From: Chryseobacterium phosphatilyticum
GTDB taxonomy: Bacteria > Bacteroidota > Bacteroidia > Flavobacteriales > Weeksellaceae
Direction: 5' to 3'
NCBI RefSeq assembly: GCF_002899825.2
Contig: NZ_PPED02000006.1
Location: 1 to 64,000 of the forward strand
DNA: 64,000 bases
Shown: piece after piece, positions 43,531-52,184 of the stretch
Position numbering within the stretch: position 1 is the stretch's first letter
How the letters are laid out: every line of letters begins with the position of its first letter
The notes under the pieces: generated by a model
Seen by the model: only the letters and a program-made list of their open reading frames with translations
The model's database searches: none
What the model was told of the DNA's origin: nothing
Made by a program: the position numbers and the translations under genes

Positions 43531-45006
43531 ATGAGCTTAACTTTAGAAGAAATACAAGACTTTAAAGGCAAATATCCAAAGCAACTTTGGACCTTATTCA
43601 CAATAGAAATGTGGGAACGTTTCTGTTTTTATGGGATGCGCGGCGTCCTTACTATTTTTATGGTAGATCAATTGGGATTGTTGGAAGACAAAGCCAATTT
43701 ACAATATGGAGCCATACAGGCTTTCATTTATGCCTTTACATTTATTGGAGGAATTTTTGCCGATAAAATTTTAGGATTTAAAAAGTCTCTTGTTTTTGGA
43801 GGAATTATTATGGCTGTCGGGAATCTGATTATCGCACTTTCTCCACATGACTTCTTCTACTTGGGAATTACTTGTTCTATTATTGGCACAGGGTTCTTCA
43901 AACCTAATATTTCTTCTATGGTAGGTGAACTTTACAAAGAGGATGACCCTAGAAGAGATGCAGGATACGGCCTTTTCTATGCTGGAATTAATATTGGCGG
44001 ACTTCTAGGTGGCGCTTTATGTGTTTATCTGGGAAAATATCATTCGTGGTCATGGTGTTTCCTGGCTGCTGCCATTGTAATGGTTTTAGGTTTAATTACT
44101 TTTTTTGCCACCAGAAAGACGTTAGGCCCTATTGGTGATTCTCCGTTACAATTCATTCCCAAATCAAAGAGAACATTACGCGAAGTTCTGGTATACATTG
44201 GTGCATTATTAAGCATGCCCCTTATTTTCATCATGGTTAAAAATACAAGCTTTACAGACTATTTCATGTACCTGATTGGTATTGCAGCTGTAGGCTATTT
44301 CATAATGGAAACTTTAAAGCAAACTTCTTCATATCAAAAGAAACTGATTGCAGCATTTATATTTATATTCATGTATTTTGTTTTCAATTCTATTTATGAA
44401 CAAAGTGGCGGATCTCTATCTTTATTTGCAAAAGATAACCTTGTACACAATTTACTAGGATTTGGCATGGATCCTAATGTAATTAATAATAGTGCCAATT
44501 CGTTCTTTATCATCATCTTCAGTCCTCTTATCGGATTAGCTTGGGTAGGTTTAAACAAAAAGAAGCTTGAACCTAATACAATCAATAAATTTGGGATTGG
44601 ATTTTTATTTCTGGCAGCGGGATTCTTCTTGTTCTATAGTTTAAGATATTTTGCCGGTGCTGACGGAAAATCCTCACTTAATTTATTTACCTTCACATGG
44701 CTTGTCATTACTTTTGGAGAATTATGTTTAGGTCCGATAGGTATGTCTATCATTACTAAGCTATCTCCTAAAAAAATGTTTGGAATGATGATGGGATTAT
44801 GGTTTTTAGCAAGCGCATTCGGACAGTTTGCTGCGGGAAAAATCGGAGCAAGTCTATCTGAATCTAATACAGGAAATACCAATATGAGCAAATTGCTGGC
44901 TTACACAGACGGGTATAAAACCTTGGGTATTTATGCTTTAGTTGCAGGAGTGGTATTAATATTGCTTTCTTCACTCGTAAAAAAATTAATGCAGGATGTA
45001 AAATAA
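43531..45006 (+). CDS. POT family proton-dependent peptide transporter 3
   Basis: 491 residues. LFTIEMWERFCFYGMRGVLTIFMVDQ (helix 1), GTGFFKPNISSMVGELYK (helix 4) and FGELCLGPIGMSIITKLSPKK (helix 10) mark the POT/PTR2 family. Shorter than its two neighbours because the central loop is short. Only 24 bases after the DUF1016 remnant. 41 bases before the thioredoxin gene on the same strand, so these two may be one unit. Confidence 0.95.
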   Translation: MSLTLEEIQDFKGKYPKQLWTLFTIEMWERFCFYGMRGVLTIFMVDQLGLLEDKANLQYGAIQAFIYAFTFIGGIFADKILGFKKSLVFGGIIMAVGNLIIALSPHDFFYLGITCSIIGTGFFKPNISSMVGELYKEDDPRRDAGYGLFYAGINIGGLLGGALCVYLGKYHSWSWCFLAAAIVMVLGLITFFATRKTLGPIGDSPLQFIPKSKRTLREVLVYIGALLSMPLIFIMVKNTSFTDYFMYLIGIAAVGYFIMETLKQTSSYQKKLIAAFIFIFMYFVFNSIYEQSGGSLSLFAKDNLVHNLLGFGMDPNVINNSANSFFIIIFSPLIGLAWVGLNKKKLEPNTINKFGIGFLFLAAGFFLFYSLRYFAGADGKSSLNLFTFTWLVITFGELCLGPIGMSIITKLSPKKMFGMMMGLWFLASAFGQFAAGKIGASLSESNTGNTNMSKLLAYTDGYKTLGIYALVAGVVLILLSSLVKKLMQDVK

Positions 45007-45047
45007 AAAATAAGTAATTATGCTTATTTTTATACAAATATCAAATT

Positions 45048-45581
45048 ATGAAGAAAATTTTAAGCATAATTCTCTTATTCATATTAAATTTTAGCTTTGC
45101 ACAGGTTAAATGGATGACGATTGATGAAGCGTTAAAAGCGCAAAAAGTAAGTCCAAAGAAAATCCTCATAGATTTCTACGCAGACTGGTGCGCCCCGTGC
45201 AAAATCATGGATAAAAAAACATATGGGCATCCTGTTCTTGCACAAATTCTGAATGACAATTATTACCCTGTAAAGTTCAATGCTGAAGAGAAAAAATCAT
45301 ACAATATCTTTGGAAGAACATTTTCCAATCATGATACTGAGCATAAAAAAGGAAGAAATTCTTTGCACGAGTTTACTCAATATATGAATGTAGGAGCAGT
45401 TCCAAGTACTGTTTTTCTGGATGAGCATGGTGATCCTATTACCATTCTTCAGGGAGAATTATCTGCCAAAGAGCTTGAGCCTTATCTTGAACTGATCTCA
45501 AAAGATTTATTTAAAAAGATCAAAACCAGAGAACAATGGGAAGATTACCAAAAGAAATTTAAATCTAAAATAAAAGATTAA
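45048..45581 (+). CDS. Periplasmic thioredoxin-fold protein
   Basis: 177 residues with Sec signal peptide (cut near FSFAQ). The active site is DWCAPCKIMDKKTY (CxxC), with the cis-Pro in VGAVPSTVFLD. An insert of ~25 residues (KSYNIFGRTFSNHDTEHKK) lies between the active site and cis-Pro; this is common in Bacteroidota thioredoxin-family proteins of the DUF255-like group. Likely a periplasmic reductase or isomerase. Follows POT transporter 3 and ends before a terminator. Confidence 0.88.
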   Translation: MKKILSIILLFILNFSFAQVKWMTIDEALKAQKVSPKKILIDFYADWCAPCKIMDKKTYGHPVLAQILNDNYYPVKFNAEEKKSYNIFGRTFSNHDTEHKKGRNSLHEFTQYMNVGAVPSTVFLDEHGDPITILQGELSAKELEPYLELISKDLFKKIKTREQWEDYQKKFKSKIKD

Positions 45582-45612
45582 CAGGCAAACTTCTGCTTAC
45601 CTTATAAAAATC

Positions 45613-45641
45613 AGACTTCCATTTTTTTGGAAGTCTTTTTT
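45613..45641 (+). terminator. Terminator after the thioredoxin-fold gene
   Basis: Stem AGACTTCCA / TGGAAGTCT with a six-T loop and T-run. Confidence 0.88.
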
Positions 45642-45685
45642 ATTTTCCCGAAATTCGAACCTTTGTTTTTCCATTCAAAAAAATA

Positions 45686-45705
45686 AGATCCGGAATCACG
45701 GATCT
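45686..45705. repeat. Short inverted repeat before recG
   Basis: AGATCCG, six bases, CGGATCT ends 10 bases before the recG ATG. It can form a seven-pair hairpin in the leader or may be a repeat element similar in style to the GAATC/CGAA words at 230-350. Confidence 0.4.
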
Positions 45706-45715
45706 CAGATAAAAA

Positions 45716-47803
45716 ATGACTTTAGAAACCTCCATAGAATACGTAAAAGGAATAGGTCCGGAAAGAGCCAAACTCATTAAAAGTGTATTGGGACTTTCCA
45801 CCGTAGAAGATATGCTGAACTTCTACCCTATACGGTATCTGGATAAAAGCAAAGTCTATAAGACCTCTCAGCTTCATGAGGAAACAAGCGTTGAAATACA
45901 ACTGAAAGGAAAAATCACACAAGTACAGGAAATTCAGACCGGGAAGACAAAAAGACTTTCTGCAAAATTCAACGATGAAACCGGCAGTATGGATCTGGTA
46001 TGGTTTCAGTACTCAAAATGGCTGAAAGAGCAAATCCCGATCAACCGTGAAGTGTATATCTTTGGGAAGATTAATGTCTTTAACCGACAGTTTTCTATGC
46101 CTCATCCTGAAATTGAAGTGGAAGAAAATAAAGAAAGCGATCATCGGTTGAAGCCTATTTACCCGAGTTCCGAAAAGTTAACAAAGAGAGGATTAAGCCA
46201 AAAATTTTTTCAGAATGCATTAAGAAATATCTGTAAAGAAATTCCTAATCTGATCGAAGAAAATTTTCCGGAATATATGATGAAAACTTTTAAATTCATC
46301 TCAAGACAGCATGCCTTTCTGAATGTACACTTTCCTAAAGATATGGAACATTTTCAAAAAGCCGATTACAGACTAAAATTTGAAGAGTCCTTCTTTTTTC
46401 AGTTGGGCTACGGCCTGAAAAAGCTTCATCATAAAACACAATCATTTGGTAATCCGTTTCCCATTATAGGTGATCATTTCAATGGGTTCTATGAAAACCA
46501 TCTTCCTTTTGAACTCACCAATGCCCAGAAAAGGGTCTTAAAGGAGATCCGCATGGATATGAAAAAGCCTATACAAATGAACAGGCTTCTGCAAGGAGAT
46601 GTAGGTTCGGGGAAAACTATGGTCGCCTTACTTACCATGCTTATTGCCATGGATAACGGATTTCAGAGTTGTCTGATGGCTCCTACGGAAATTCTTGCCC
46701 AGCAACACTATAATGGCATTAAGGAATTATTAGAAAATACGCAAATCAATATCCGCCTTTTGACTGGTTCTACGAAAGCGGCAGAAAGACGAATTATTCA
46801 TGAGGAGCTTGAAAACGGTACCCTTTCTATTCTAGTGGGAACTCATGCGGTCCTGGAAGATAAGGTTAAGTTTAAAAATCTGGGACTGGCAATTATTGAT
46901 GAGCAGCATAGATTTGGAGTGGCACAACGAGCAAAGCTTTGGGCTAAAAATAAAATTCCACCGCATATTCTGGTGATGACCGCTACGCCTATCCCAAGAA
47001 CTCTTGCAATGAGTTTCTATTCTGATCTTGATGTCTCGGTAATTGATGAGATGCCGGTAGGAAGAAAGGCTATTATCACAGCTCATAGGCGTGAAAAAGA
47101 CAGGCTATATGTTTATAATTTCTGCAAGGATGAAATTAAAAAAGGCAGACAGATTTATTTTGTATATCCGCTTATTGAAGAATCTGAAACTTTAGATTAC
47201 AGGAATCTTATGGAAGGCCTGGAGCACGTTATGGATTATTTTTCAGAATATAATGTAACAATGCTACACGGTAAAATGAAACCGAATGAAAAGGATGCTG
47301 CTATGGCCTATTTTGCGTCGGGAAAAGCAGAAATTATGGTCGCTACAACAGTTATTGAAGTGGGTGTAAATGTTCCTAATGCCTCAGTAATGGTAATAGA
47401 AAGTTCGGAAAGGTTTGGTCTTTCTCAGCTTCATCAGCTTAGAGGACGGGTAGGAAGAGGTGCTGAGCAAAGCTATTGTATTTTGATGACCTCTGATAAA
47501 TTATCTAAAGAAAGCAGAACCAGAATTCGTACAATGACTGAAACCAACGACGGTTTTAAAATCTCTGAAGTTGATATGCAGCTTCGTGGTCCCGGAGATA
47601 TTTTGGGGACACAGCAAAGTGGTGTTGTAGATTTTAAAAGACTGGATCTTATCAAAGATTCCGTCATTATTAAAACAACAAAAAATACGGTTGAAAAGAT
47701 TTTAGAAGCAGATCCCTTACTGGTAAGACCAGATAATTTACTGATCAAGAACTATTATCTCAGGTACTACAAAGGAAAAAATAAATGGAGTAAAATTTCA
47801 TAA
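45716..47803 (+). CDS. recG: ATP-dependent DNA helicase RecG
   Basis: Branch-migration helicase that regresses stalled replication forks. 695 residues. N-terminal wedge/OB domain (KGIGPERAKLIKSVLGL, then the OB fold with LKGKITQVQEI), Walker A RLLQGDVGSGKTMVALL, DEQHRFGV (DExH box), MTATPIPRTL and the TIEVGVNVPNASVMVIE and QLRGRVGRG motifs V and VI. The C-terminal block has PGDILGTQQSG. All core motifs are intact. Start at ATG 45716. Confidence 0.97.
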   Translation: MTLETSIEYVKGIGPERAKLIKSVLGLSTVEDMLNFYPIRYLDKSKVYKTSQLHEETSVEIQLKGKITQVQEIQTGKTKRLSAKFNDETGSMDLVWFQYSKWLKEQIPINREVYIFGKINVFNRQFSMPHPEIEVEENKESDHRLKPIYPSSEKLTKRGLSQKFFQNALRNICKEIPNLIEENFPEYMMKTFKFISRQHAFLNVHFPKDMEHFQKADYRLKFEESFFFQLGYGLKKLHHKTQSFGNPFPIIGDHFNGFYENHLPFELTNAQKRVLKEIRMDMKKPIQMNRLLQGDVGSGKTMVALLTMLIAMDNGFQSCLMAPTEILAQQHYNGIKELLENTQINIRLLTGSTKAAERRIIHEELENGTLSILVGTHAVLEDKVKFKNLGLAIIDEQHRFGVAQRAKLWAKNKIPPHILVMTATPIPRTLAMSFYSDLDVSVIDEMPVGRKAIITAHRREKDRLYVYNFCKDEIKKGRQIYFVYPLIEESETLDYRNLMEGLEHVMDYFSEYNVTMLHGKMKPNEKDAAMAYFASGKAEIMVATTVIEVGVNVPNASVMVIESSERFGLSQLHQLRGRVGRGAEQSYCILMTSDKLSKESRTRIRTMTETNDGFKISEVDMQLRGPGDILGTQQSGVVDFKRLDLIKDSVIIKTTKNTVEKILEADPLLVRPDNLLIKNYYLRYYKGKNKWSKIS

Positions 47804-47833
47804 AAAAACCGCAGAAAAAATTTTTCCTGCGGT
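47802..47833 (-). terminator. Hairpin after recG, oriented like a minus-strand terminator
   Basis: Stem ACCGCAG / CTGCGGT with an A6-T5 loop that can pair further. The T-run lies on the minus-strand side (reading ...CTGCGGTTTTTTT); the plus strand continues CCCC. It could therefore end a transcript coming from the right, as well as mark the recG 3' end. Confidence 0.55.
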
Positions 47834-48408
47834 CCCCTTATAAAACTGTTATTTAGAAGAAATTACTTTTAATCTTCCTAAAAAATTTATTTTAATAGTT
47901 TAGGCTTAATATTTTGTGATGTGGTGTGAAAATATATATATACTATTTGAATAGGTGTAAGGCCGCCACTATTAAAATAAATTTAAAAAACAAAATGAAT
48001 TATTTTTCCAACTTGCTTATTATAAAAACTAACTGTTCAGAGGTGAAGACGAGGGAATGAAACGAATAAAAAAGTCTCCAACACTCTTAAGTTTTCATGA
48101 TTGTACCGTTTTGTTTAAAGATCTTCTATGCTTTAAAATTGGAAATTAATATAATTCATTTTGTTTGCTAACATCGTGATTTATTTAATTCTTTGTTTGC
48201 AGAAACAATTACTTTTCATTCATCTGTATTTTCGTATATGGTCAAATTTGTGTCACTGATTTTATGATTACAAATGTCAGAATATTAATTGATTTTTTTT
48301 TATATCATTTCAATAATTAATTATAAAATTTTCACTTTTGTGTGAATAGTATGCATGAAATATTATCCAATATGAATAAAAAACGAAAATATATAAACTT
48401 TCAATTCA
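47834..48408. other. Long AT-rich non-coding region after recG
   Basis: About 575 bases with no frame that looks coding. The gene to the right (48409) reads toward it, so any minus-strand transcript would run through it to the hairpin at 47802-47833. A candidate place for a 3' UTR or small RNA; nothing more specific is visible. Confidence 0.4.
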
Positions 48409-48855
48409 TCATATTTTCAGGATGAAATTATCTTTATTTAATCCTGAAGTGTGATATTGCCAATTAATTGTAATAATATCGGTAAGGACCTTCTTTAAAC
48501 TCTTAAAATCTTCAGGTCTTTTCATATAAATATTGGCACCGGCTACAAAAATATCTTCAATCTCATTTTCAGAAAGCTGATCAGAAAATATAGCAGTCAC
48601 CATATTATTGAATTTTGGATTTGATTTAAATTCCTCAATACACTCCATGCTGTTTTTGTCAGAAATTGAATATTGAATAAAAGCAATTTCAGGAACCACT
48701 GCATCTTCATTATTCAAATACTCCATCATCCTACTTCCTGTATTGAAGCATTGAATTTTTATTGAGATTTTTAGCTCTTTGAATATATTTTTAAAAAAAA
48801 TTAAAGTGTTTTCATCGTTATCTGTTACTATTACGTTAAGGAATTCTTTATTCAT
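48409..48855 (-). CDS. Receiver-like protein without phospho-acceptor Asp
   Basis: 148 residues with the fold order of a CheY-like receiver: VIVTDNDENT at the start (acid pocket Asp12, Asp14), a beta-3 strand PEIAFIQYS, and IYMKRPEDF near the end with the conserved Lys. At the position of the phospho-acceptor Asp there is Gln61 (FIQ instead of FLD), so normal phosphorylation is unlikely. No output domain. Its ATG overlaps the end of the upstream AraC gene by 8 bases, indicating coupled translation and joint function. Confidence 0.75.
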   Translation of the reverse strand: MNKEFLNVIVTDNDENTLIFFKNIFKELKISIKIQCFNTGSRMMEYLNNEDAVVPEIAFIQYSISDKNSMECIEEFKSNPKFNNMVTAIFSDQLSENEIEDIFVAGANIYMKRPEDFKSLKKVLTDIITINWQYHTSGLNKDNFILKI

Positions 48856-49429
48856 ACTGCATTTTAGGATTTATTACCGTGCTTTGGGCTCTTCTTCTTT
48901 TTCCTATGATTTTTTGAAACTGGGATGGAGTAATTCCTGTTGTATTTTTAAACTGCGTGCTCAGATGAGCTACACTGGAGTAATTCAACTTATGAGCAAT
49001 TTCAGTAAGACTGTGTTTGTTTCTAATAATTAAAGCTTTTGCATGTTCAATTTTTTGCAGAATAATAAAATTCTCAATGGAGGTGTAAGCTACTTCAGAA
49101 AACAGGTTGGACAAATATCCGTAGCTGTGATTTAGTTTTTCAGAAATATAGATAGATGCTTTTACAGGAATAATCTCTTCGGAAAAAACAAGTTCAACGA
49201 TAGCATCTTTTATTTTCTGTACCAAAGCCGTTTTTTGGCTTTCTATGATCTCGATCCCATAATCTCCAAGATTTTTCTTGAAAAGATTATGCTGCTCTTG
49301 CGTAAAGGGCTCATAGAACTCTACCTCACCGAAGTTCAGCAGCCGATATTTCAGCCCGTGCTCTTTAAGTTTTTCGTCCAATACCTTTTTACAAAGGGCA
49401 TTGAAATCAAATTTTACATACATTTTCAT
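48848..49429 (-). CDS. AraC-family transcriptional regulator
   Basis: 193 residues. N-terminal ~75 residues form a small ligand-type or HMA-like domain (MYVKFDFNALCKKVLDEKL). The C-terminal ~100 are the double helix-turn-helix: LTEIAHKLNYSSVAHLSTQFKNTTGITPSQFQKIIG is the conserved second HTH. A second ATG two codons in is equally possible. Overlaps the receiver-like gene. Not next to the peptide cluster, so a link to it would be speculation. Confidence 0.9.
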   Translation of the reverse strand: MKMYVKFDFNALCKKVLDEKLKEHGLKYRLLNFGEVEFYEPFTQEQHNLFKKNLGDYGIEIIESQKTALVQKIKDAIVELVFSEEIIPVKASIYISEKLNHSYGYLSNLFSEVAYTSIENFIILQKIEHAKALIIRNKHSLTEIAHKLNYSSVAHLSTQFKNTTGITPSQFQKIIGKRRRAQSTVINPKMQYE

Positions 49430-49523
49430 CCTAGTAATAAATAAGCCAATTTTTTAGTAAATATAATGATTTATTTCAATTGAATGTGAAATAGAAATAT
49501 ATTTTTTTTAACATAATTATAGA

Positions 49524-49554
49524 AAAAAAAACTCCTGTATTCTAGAATACAGGA
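49524..49554 (-). terminator. Palindromic terminator downstream of the GNAT gene
   Basis: Perfect palindrome TCCTGTATTC-TAGAATACAGGA region (49533-49554) with an eight-T tail on the minus strand. Confidence 0.75.
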
Positions 49555-49636
49555 ATTTAAACACTAAGGATGAAAAAAATATACTGATAAAAAGCTAAAA
49601 AAGCTCAAAACCAAGCATATGAATGTATTATATTAT

Positions 49637-49684
49637 AAGTGATTTGGTTCTGGAGCAAAGATGCTCCAAAAAAAGAAATCACTT
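49637..49684. other. Nested hairpin, possible structured RNA
   Basis: Outer stem AAGTGATTT / AAATCACTT (49637-49645 and 49676-49684) encloses an inner stem TGGAGC / GCTCCA. It lies between the GNAT stop (49726) and its terminator. Confidence 0.4.
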
Positions 49685-49725
49685 GTTATAGAATTACATT
49701 TTAAAGTTACAGAATTTTAAGTCAA

Positions 49726-50229
49726 TCAGGTGTGAATTAGAAATTCCATCAGAAAATCATCCATTACAAAACCATTTCCTATATCAAATACCCCCTCATC
49801 ATAAACCTTGTATCCTTGGGATTCATAGAAATTTCTGGCTGCATTATTTTTATTAACATTTAAAATAATTCTCTTATTTCCGTGTTGAGATACCTTTTCA
49901 TTTAAAAATTCAAGAGCGCTTTTTCCCAGTCCCTTTCCTTTACTTTCGGGAGTTAAATAAATGCGATGTAATTTTGTTGTTTGATCTTCATAATTGTGTT
50001 CATATCCAATAAAACCCTCATATGAATCACTATTTTCATCCAGAATCAAATAATAATGATAGTCCGGATTTTCTAGTTGGCTGGTAATTTCACTTTCTGA
50101 ATACATCTCAGAAAGCATATAATCCATTTGTTCAAGAGAAAGTATATCCGCATATGCACTCTCCCATGAACGTCGAGCTAAATCTTGAATTAAGGGAATA
50201 CTTTCTTTGGTTGCTTTTATTAATCTCAT
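49726..50229 (-). CDS. GNAT family N-acetyltransferase
   Basis: 167 residues, a single GNAT domain. The acetyl-CoA loop is LTPESKGKGLGKSALEFLNEK (Q/RxxGxG/A pattern), followed by the beta-5/alpha-4 segment RIILNVNKNNAARNFYESQGYKVYDEGVFDIGNGFVMDDFLMEF. The pattern matches the common RimI-like small acetyltransferases of Flavobacteriia; the acceptor is unknown. Separated from dapA by a terminator. Confidence 0.88.
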   Translation of the reverse strand: MRLIKATKESIPLIQDLARRSWESAYADILSLEQMDYMLSEMYSESEITSQLENPDYHYYLILDENSDSYEGFIGYEHNYEDQTTKLHRIYLTPESKGKGLGKSALEFLNEKVSQHGNKRIILNVNKNNAARNFYESQGYKVYDEGVFDIGNGFVMDDFLMEFLIHT

Positions 50230-50251
50230 AATTAAATAGTATTATAATAAT

Positions 50252-50283
50252 AAAAAAAGTGAAAAGTATACACTTTTCACTTT
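50252..50283 (-). terminator. Terminator downstream of dapA
   Basis: 12-pair stem AAAGTGAAAAGT / ACTTTTCACTTT with a four-base loop and T7 on the minus strand, between dapA and the GNAT gene. Confidence 0.85.
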
Positions 50284-50358
50284 ACAATATTTTCAATAAT
50301 GAATTGCAAATTTTGTTTGACGAGTGAAGAGTAAAACCCACTGTCGACAGGCCAGCAA

Positions 50359-51231
50359 TTATATCTTGCTCATCTCTGCCTTAATTTTTGCATAAAGAGC
50401 TTCAGATGCGGGTACTAAAGGAAGTCTGAGATAGTTTTTAATGATCCCTTTTTCAGCCAGCACGACTTTTATACCACAAGGATTGCCTTCAGCAAAGATC
50501 AAACGGGTCATATCAACTAACTTGTTGTGGATTTCATAGGCTTCTTTCACTTTTCCTTCAAAAGCCAGTTGTACCATTGTAGAAAACTCCTTTGGATACC
50601 CCTGCCCGATCACAGAAATTACTCCGTCTCCTCCAGCTAAAGTTACAGGAAGAGTATACTCATCATCTCCTGAAACAAGAGAGAATCCTTCAGGTTTCTT
50701 TCTTAAGATATCAAAGTATTGCAAAATGTTAGGGGCAGCTTCCTTGATCATGAATAAATTCGGAAATTCTTTTGCAAGACGTAAAGTTGTATCCGCCTCA
50801 ACATTCTGCCCTGTTCTTGAAGGAACATTATAGATGAGGATATTTTTTCCTGTAGAAGCTAAAGCTTTATAATGCTGGTAAAGACCTTCCTGATTAGGTT
50901 TATTATAGTAAGGGGATACAGAAAGTACAGCTTCAAATGCAGAAAGATCTGCTTCTTCAATTTGTTTCTTGACTTCAAGGGTATTGTTACCGCCAATTCC
51001 TAATACAAGAGGAAGACGTTTATTATTCACCTTAATGATATGCCCGATTACCTGTTTCTTCTCTTCATCAGAAAGCGTAGCGGCCTCTGCCGTAGTTCCC
51101 AGTACTACCAAATAATTGGTACCGTTCTCGATATTATATTCAACAAGTTTTGTTAAGCTATCGAAATCAACGGATAAATCTTCATTAAAGGGTGTTACCA
51201 ATGCAACACCTACTCCTTTTAAAATGCTCAT
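50359..51231 (-). CDS. dapA: 4-hydroxy-tetrahydrodipicolinate synthase
   Basis: Condenses pyruvate and aspartate semialdehyde, the first step of the lysine/diaminopimelate pathway. 290 residues. VALVTPFNEDLSVDFDSL near residue 10, LGTTAEAATLSDEEK, the Tyr of ILIYNVPSRTG near residue 134 and the Schiff-base Lys in FMIKEAAPN near residue 162 are all present. VISVIGQGYP closes the barrel. Cytoplasmic. Divergent from the nucleotidase operon. Confidence 0.95.
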   Translation of the reverse strand: MSILKGVGVALVTPFNEDLSVDFDSLTKLVEYNIENGTNYLVVLGTTAEAATLSDEEKKQVIGHIIKVNNKRLPLVLGIGGNNTLEVKKQIEEADLSAFEAVLSVSPYYNKPNQEGLYQHYKALASTGKNILIYNVPSRTGQNVEADTTLRLAKEFPNLFMIKEAAPNILQYFDILRKKPEGFSLVSGDDEYTLPVTLAGGDGVISVIGQGYPKEFSTMVQLAFEGKVKEAYEIHNKLVDMTRLIFAEGNPCGIKVVLAEKGIIKNYLRLPLVPASEALYAKIKAEMSKI

Positions 51232-51425
51232 CTGTTCGAATTATTTTTGTCAAATTTAATCATTTACACCAAGAATTTATAATAAATAATAATGTTTTAT
51301 TATACATATAGTTATATTTGCATATACTAAAAGATAGTATGAAATCGCTATCAACAAAATTGTTTGTAAAAAACACCGGAATGACCGGCGATTGCATATG
51401 ATCTTATAATAATAATTTGCAGCAT

Positions 51426-52184
51426 ATGAAAAATAAATTCTTGTTAATAGGAATTGCTCTGGCATCTCTTACAGCATGCAAAACTGCTTCTACACCGCAG
51501 CTTGTAAATGTAAAGACCCAGAAAAACATTTCTATTAATAATGAGCTAAAAAATGATGAGGAATTTGTAAAATTTATTGAGCCCTACAAGCAGAAACTGG
51601 ACAGAGAGATGAATCAGAAAATCTCCCATACCAGTACTGATCTCACAAAACAAGGGGATAACAGTAATCTGGGAAACCTTTTAGCTGACTACACCCTTGA
51701 AGGAGGGGATCAGTGGACAAAGACCCACCTTAAACAAAGAGTAGATGCTGCCTTAATTAATATTGGAGGAATTCGCACAACTATTGGAAAAGGTGACATT
51801 ATGTTGAAAAACGTTTTCGAAGTGATGCCTTTTGAAAATGAATTGATCATTGTAAAAATGAAGGGAACAGATCTCCCTGGTCTTTTTGAGTATTATGCAA
51901 AAACACAGGTAAATAATCCTGTTTCTCACCTATATATTGAAACAAAAAACGGACAATTAAACCAATCTTTAATTAACGGAAAAGCAGTAGATCCCAATAA
52001 AGATTACTATATCGCTACTTCAGATTATCTTGCGCTGGGAGGTGATAATATGAAATTCTTTGCTAAAGGAGAAGCAATACCTACCGGAATTAAACTCAGA
52101 GATTTATATATTGAATATTTCAAAAAGAATCCTGAAATAGTTCCTGCTACAGATGTTCGTTTAAATTTTATCGGTAAAAAGTAA
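51426..52184 (+). CDS. 5'-nucleotidase C-terminal domain lipoprotein
   Basis: About 252 residues from ATG 51426; an earlier in-frame codon at 51417 adds three residues. Lipoprotein signal ends LTAC. The body is the substrate-binding C-terminal half of 5'-nucleotidase/UshA: SNLGNLLADY, INIGGIRTTIGKGDI, VFEVMPFENELIIVKMKG and the YIATSDYLALGGDNMKFF end. The catalytic metallophosphatase half is the next gene (its ATG overlaps this stop as TAATG), so the enzyme is split into two subunits. Confidence 0.9.
   Translation: MKNKFLLIGIALASLTACKTASTPQLVNVKTQKNISINNELKNDEEFVKFIEPYKQKLDREMNQKISHTSTDLTKQGDNSNLGNLLADYTLEGGDQWTKTHLKQRVDAALINIGGIRTTIGKGDIMLKNVFEVMPFENELIIVKMKGTDLPGLFEYYAKTQVNNPVSHLYIETKNGQLNQSLINGKAVDPNKDYYIATSDYLALGGDNMKFFAKGEAIPTGIKLRDLYIEYFKKNPEIVPATDVRLNFIGKK

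Larger units (their letters stand above)
49430..49725. other. Intergenic region with two structured elements
   Basis: About 300 bases upstream of the AraC gene and downstream of the GNAT gene (both minus). It contains a 22-base palindrome (49533-49554) and a nested hairpin (49637-49684). No coding frame. Confidence 0.5.

Noticed and set aside
47851..47900. Minus-strand frame ending FLGRLKVISSK before the recG hairpin
   Set aside because: An in-frame stop limits it to about 15 codons without an ATG, so it cannot be a gene.
48848..49429. AraC protein as the regulator of the Cys-rich peptide cluster
   Set aside because: It lies 9 kb away with several unrelated units between and no copy of the distal 22-base motif near it.
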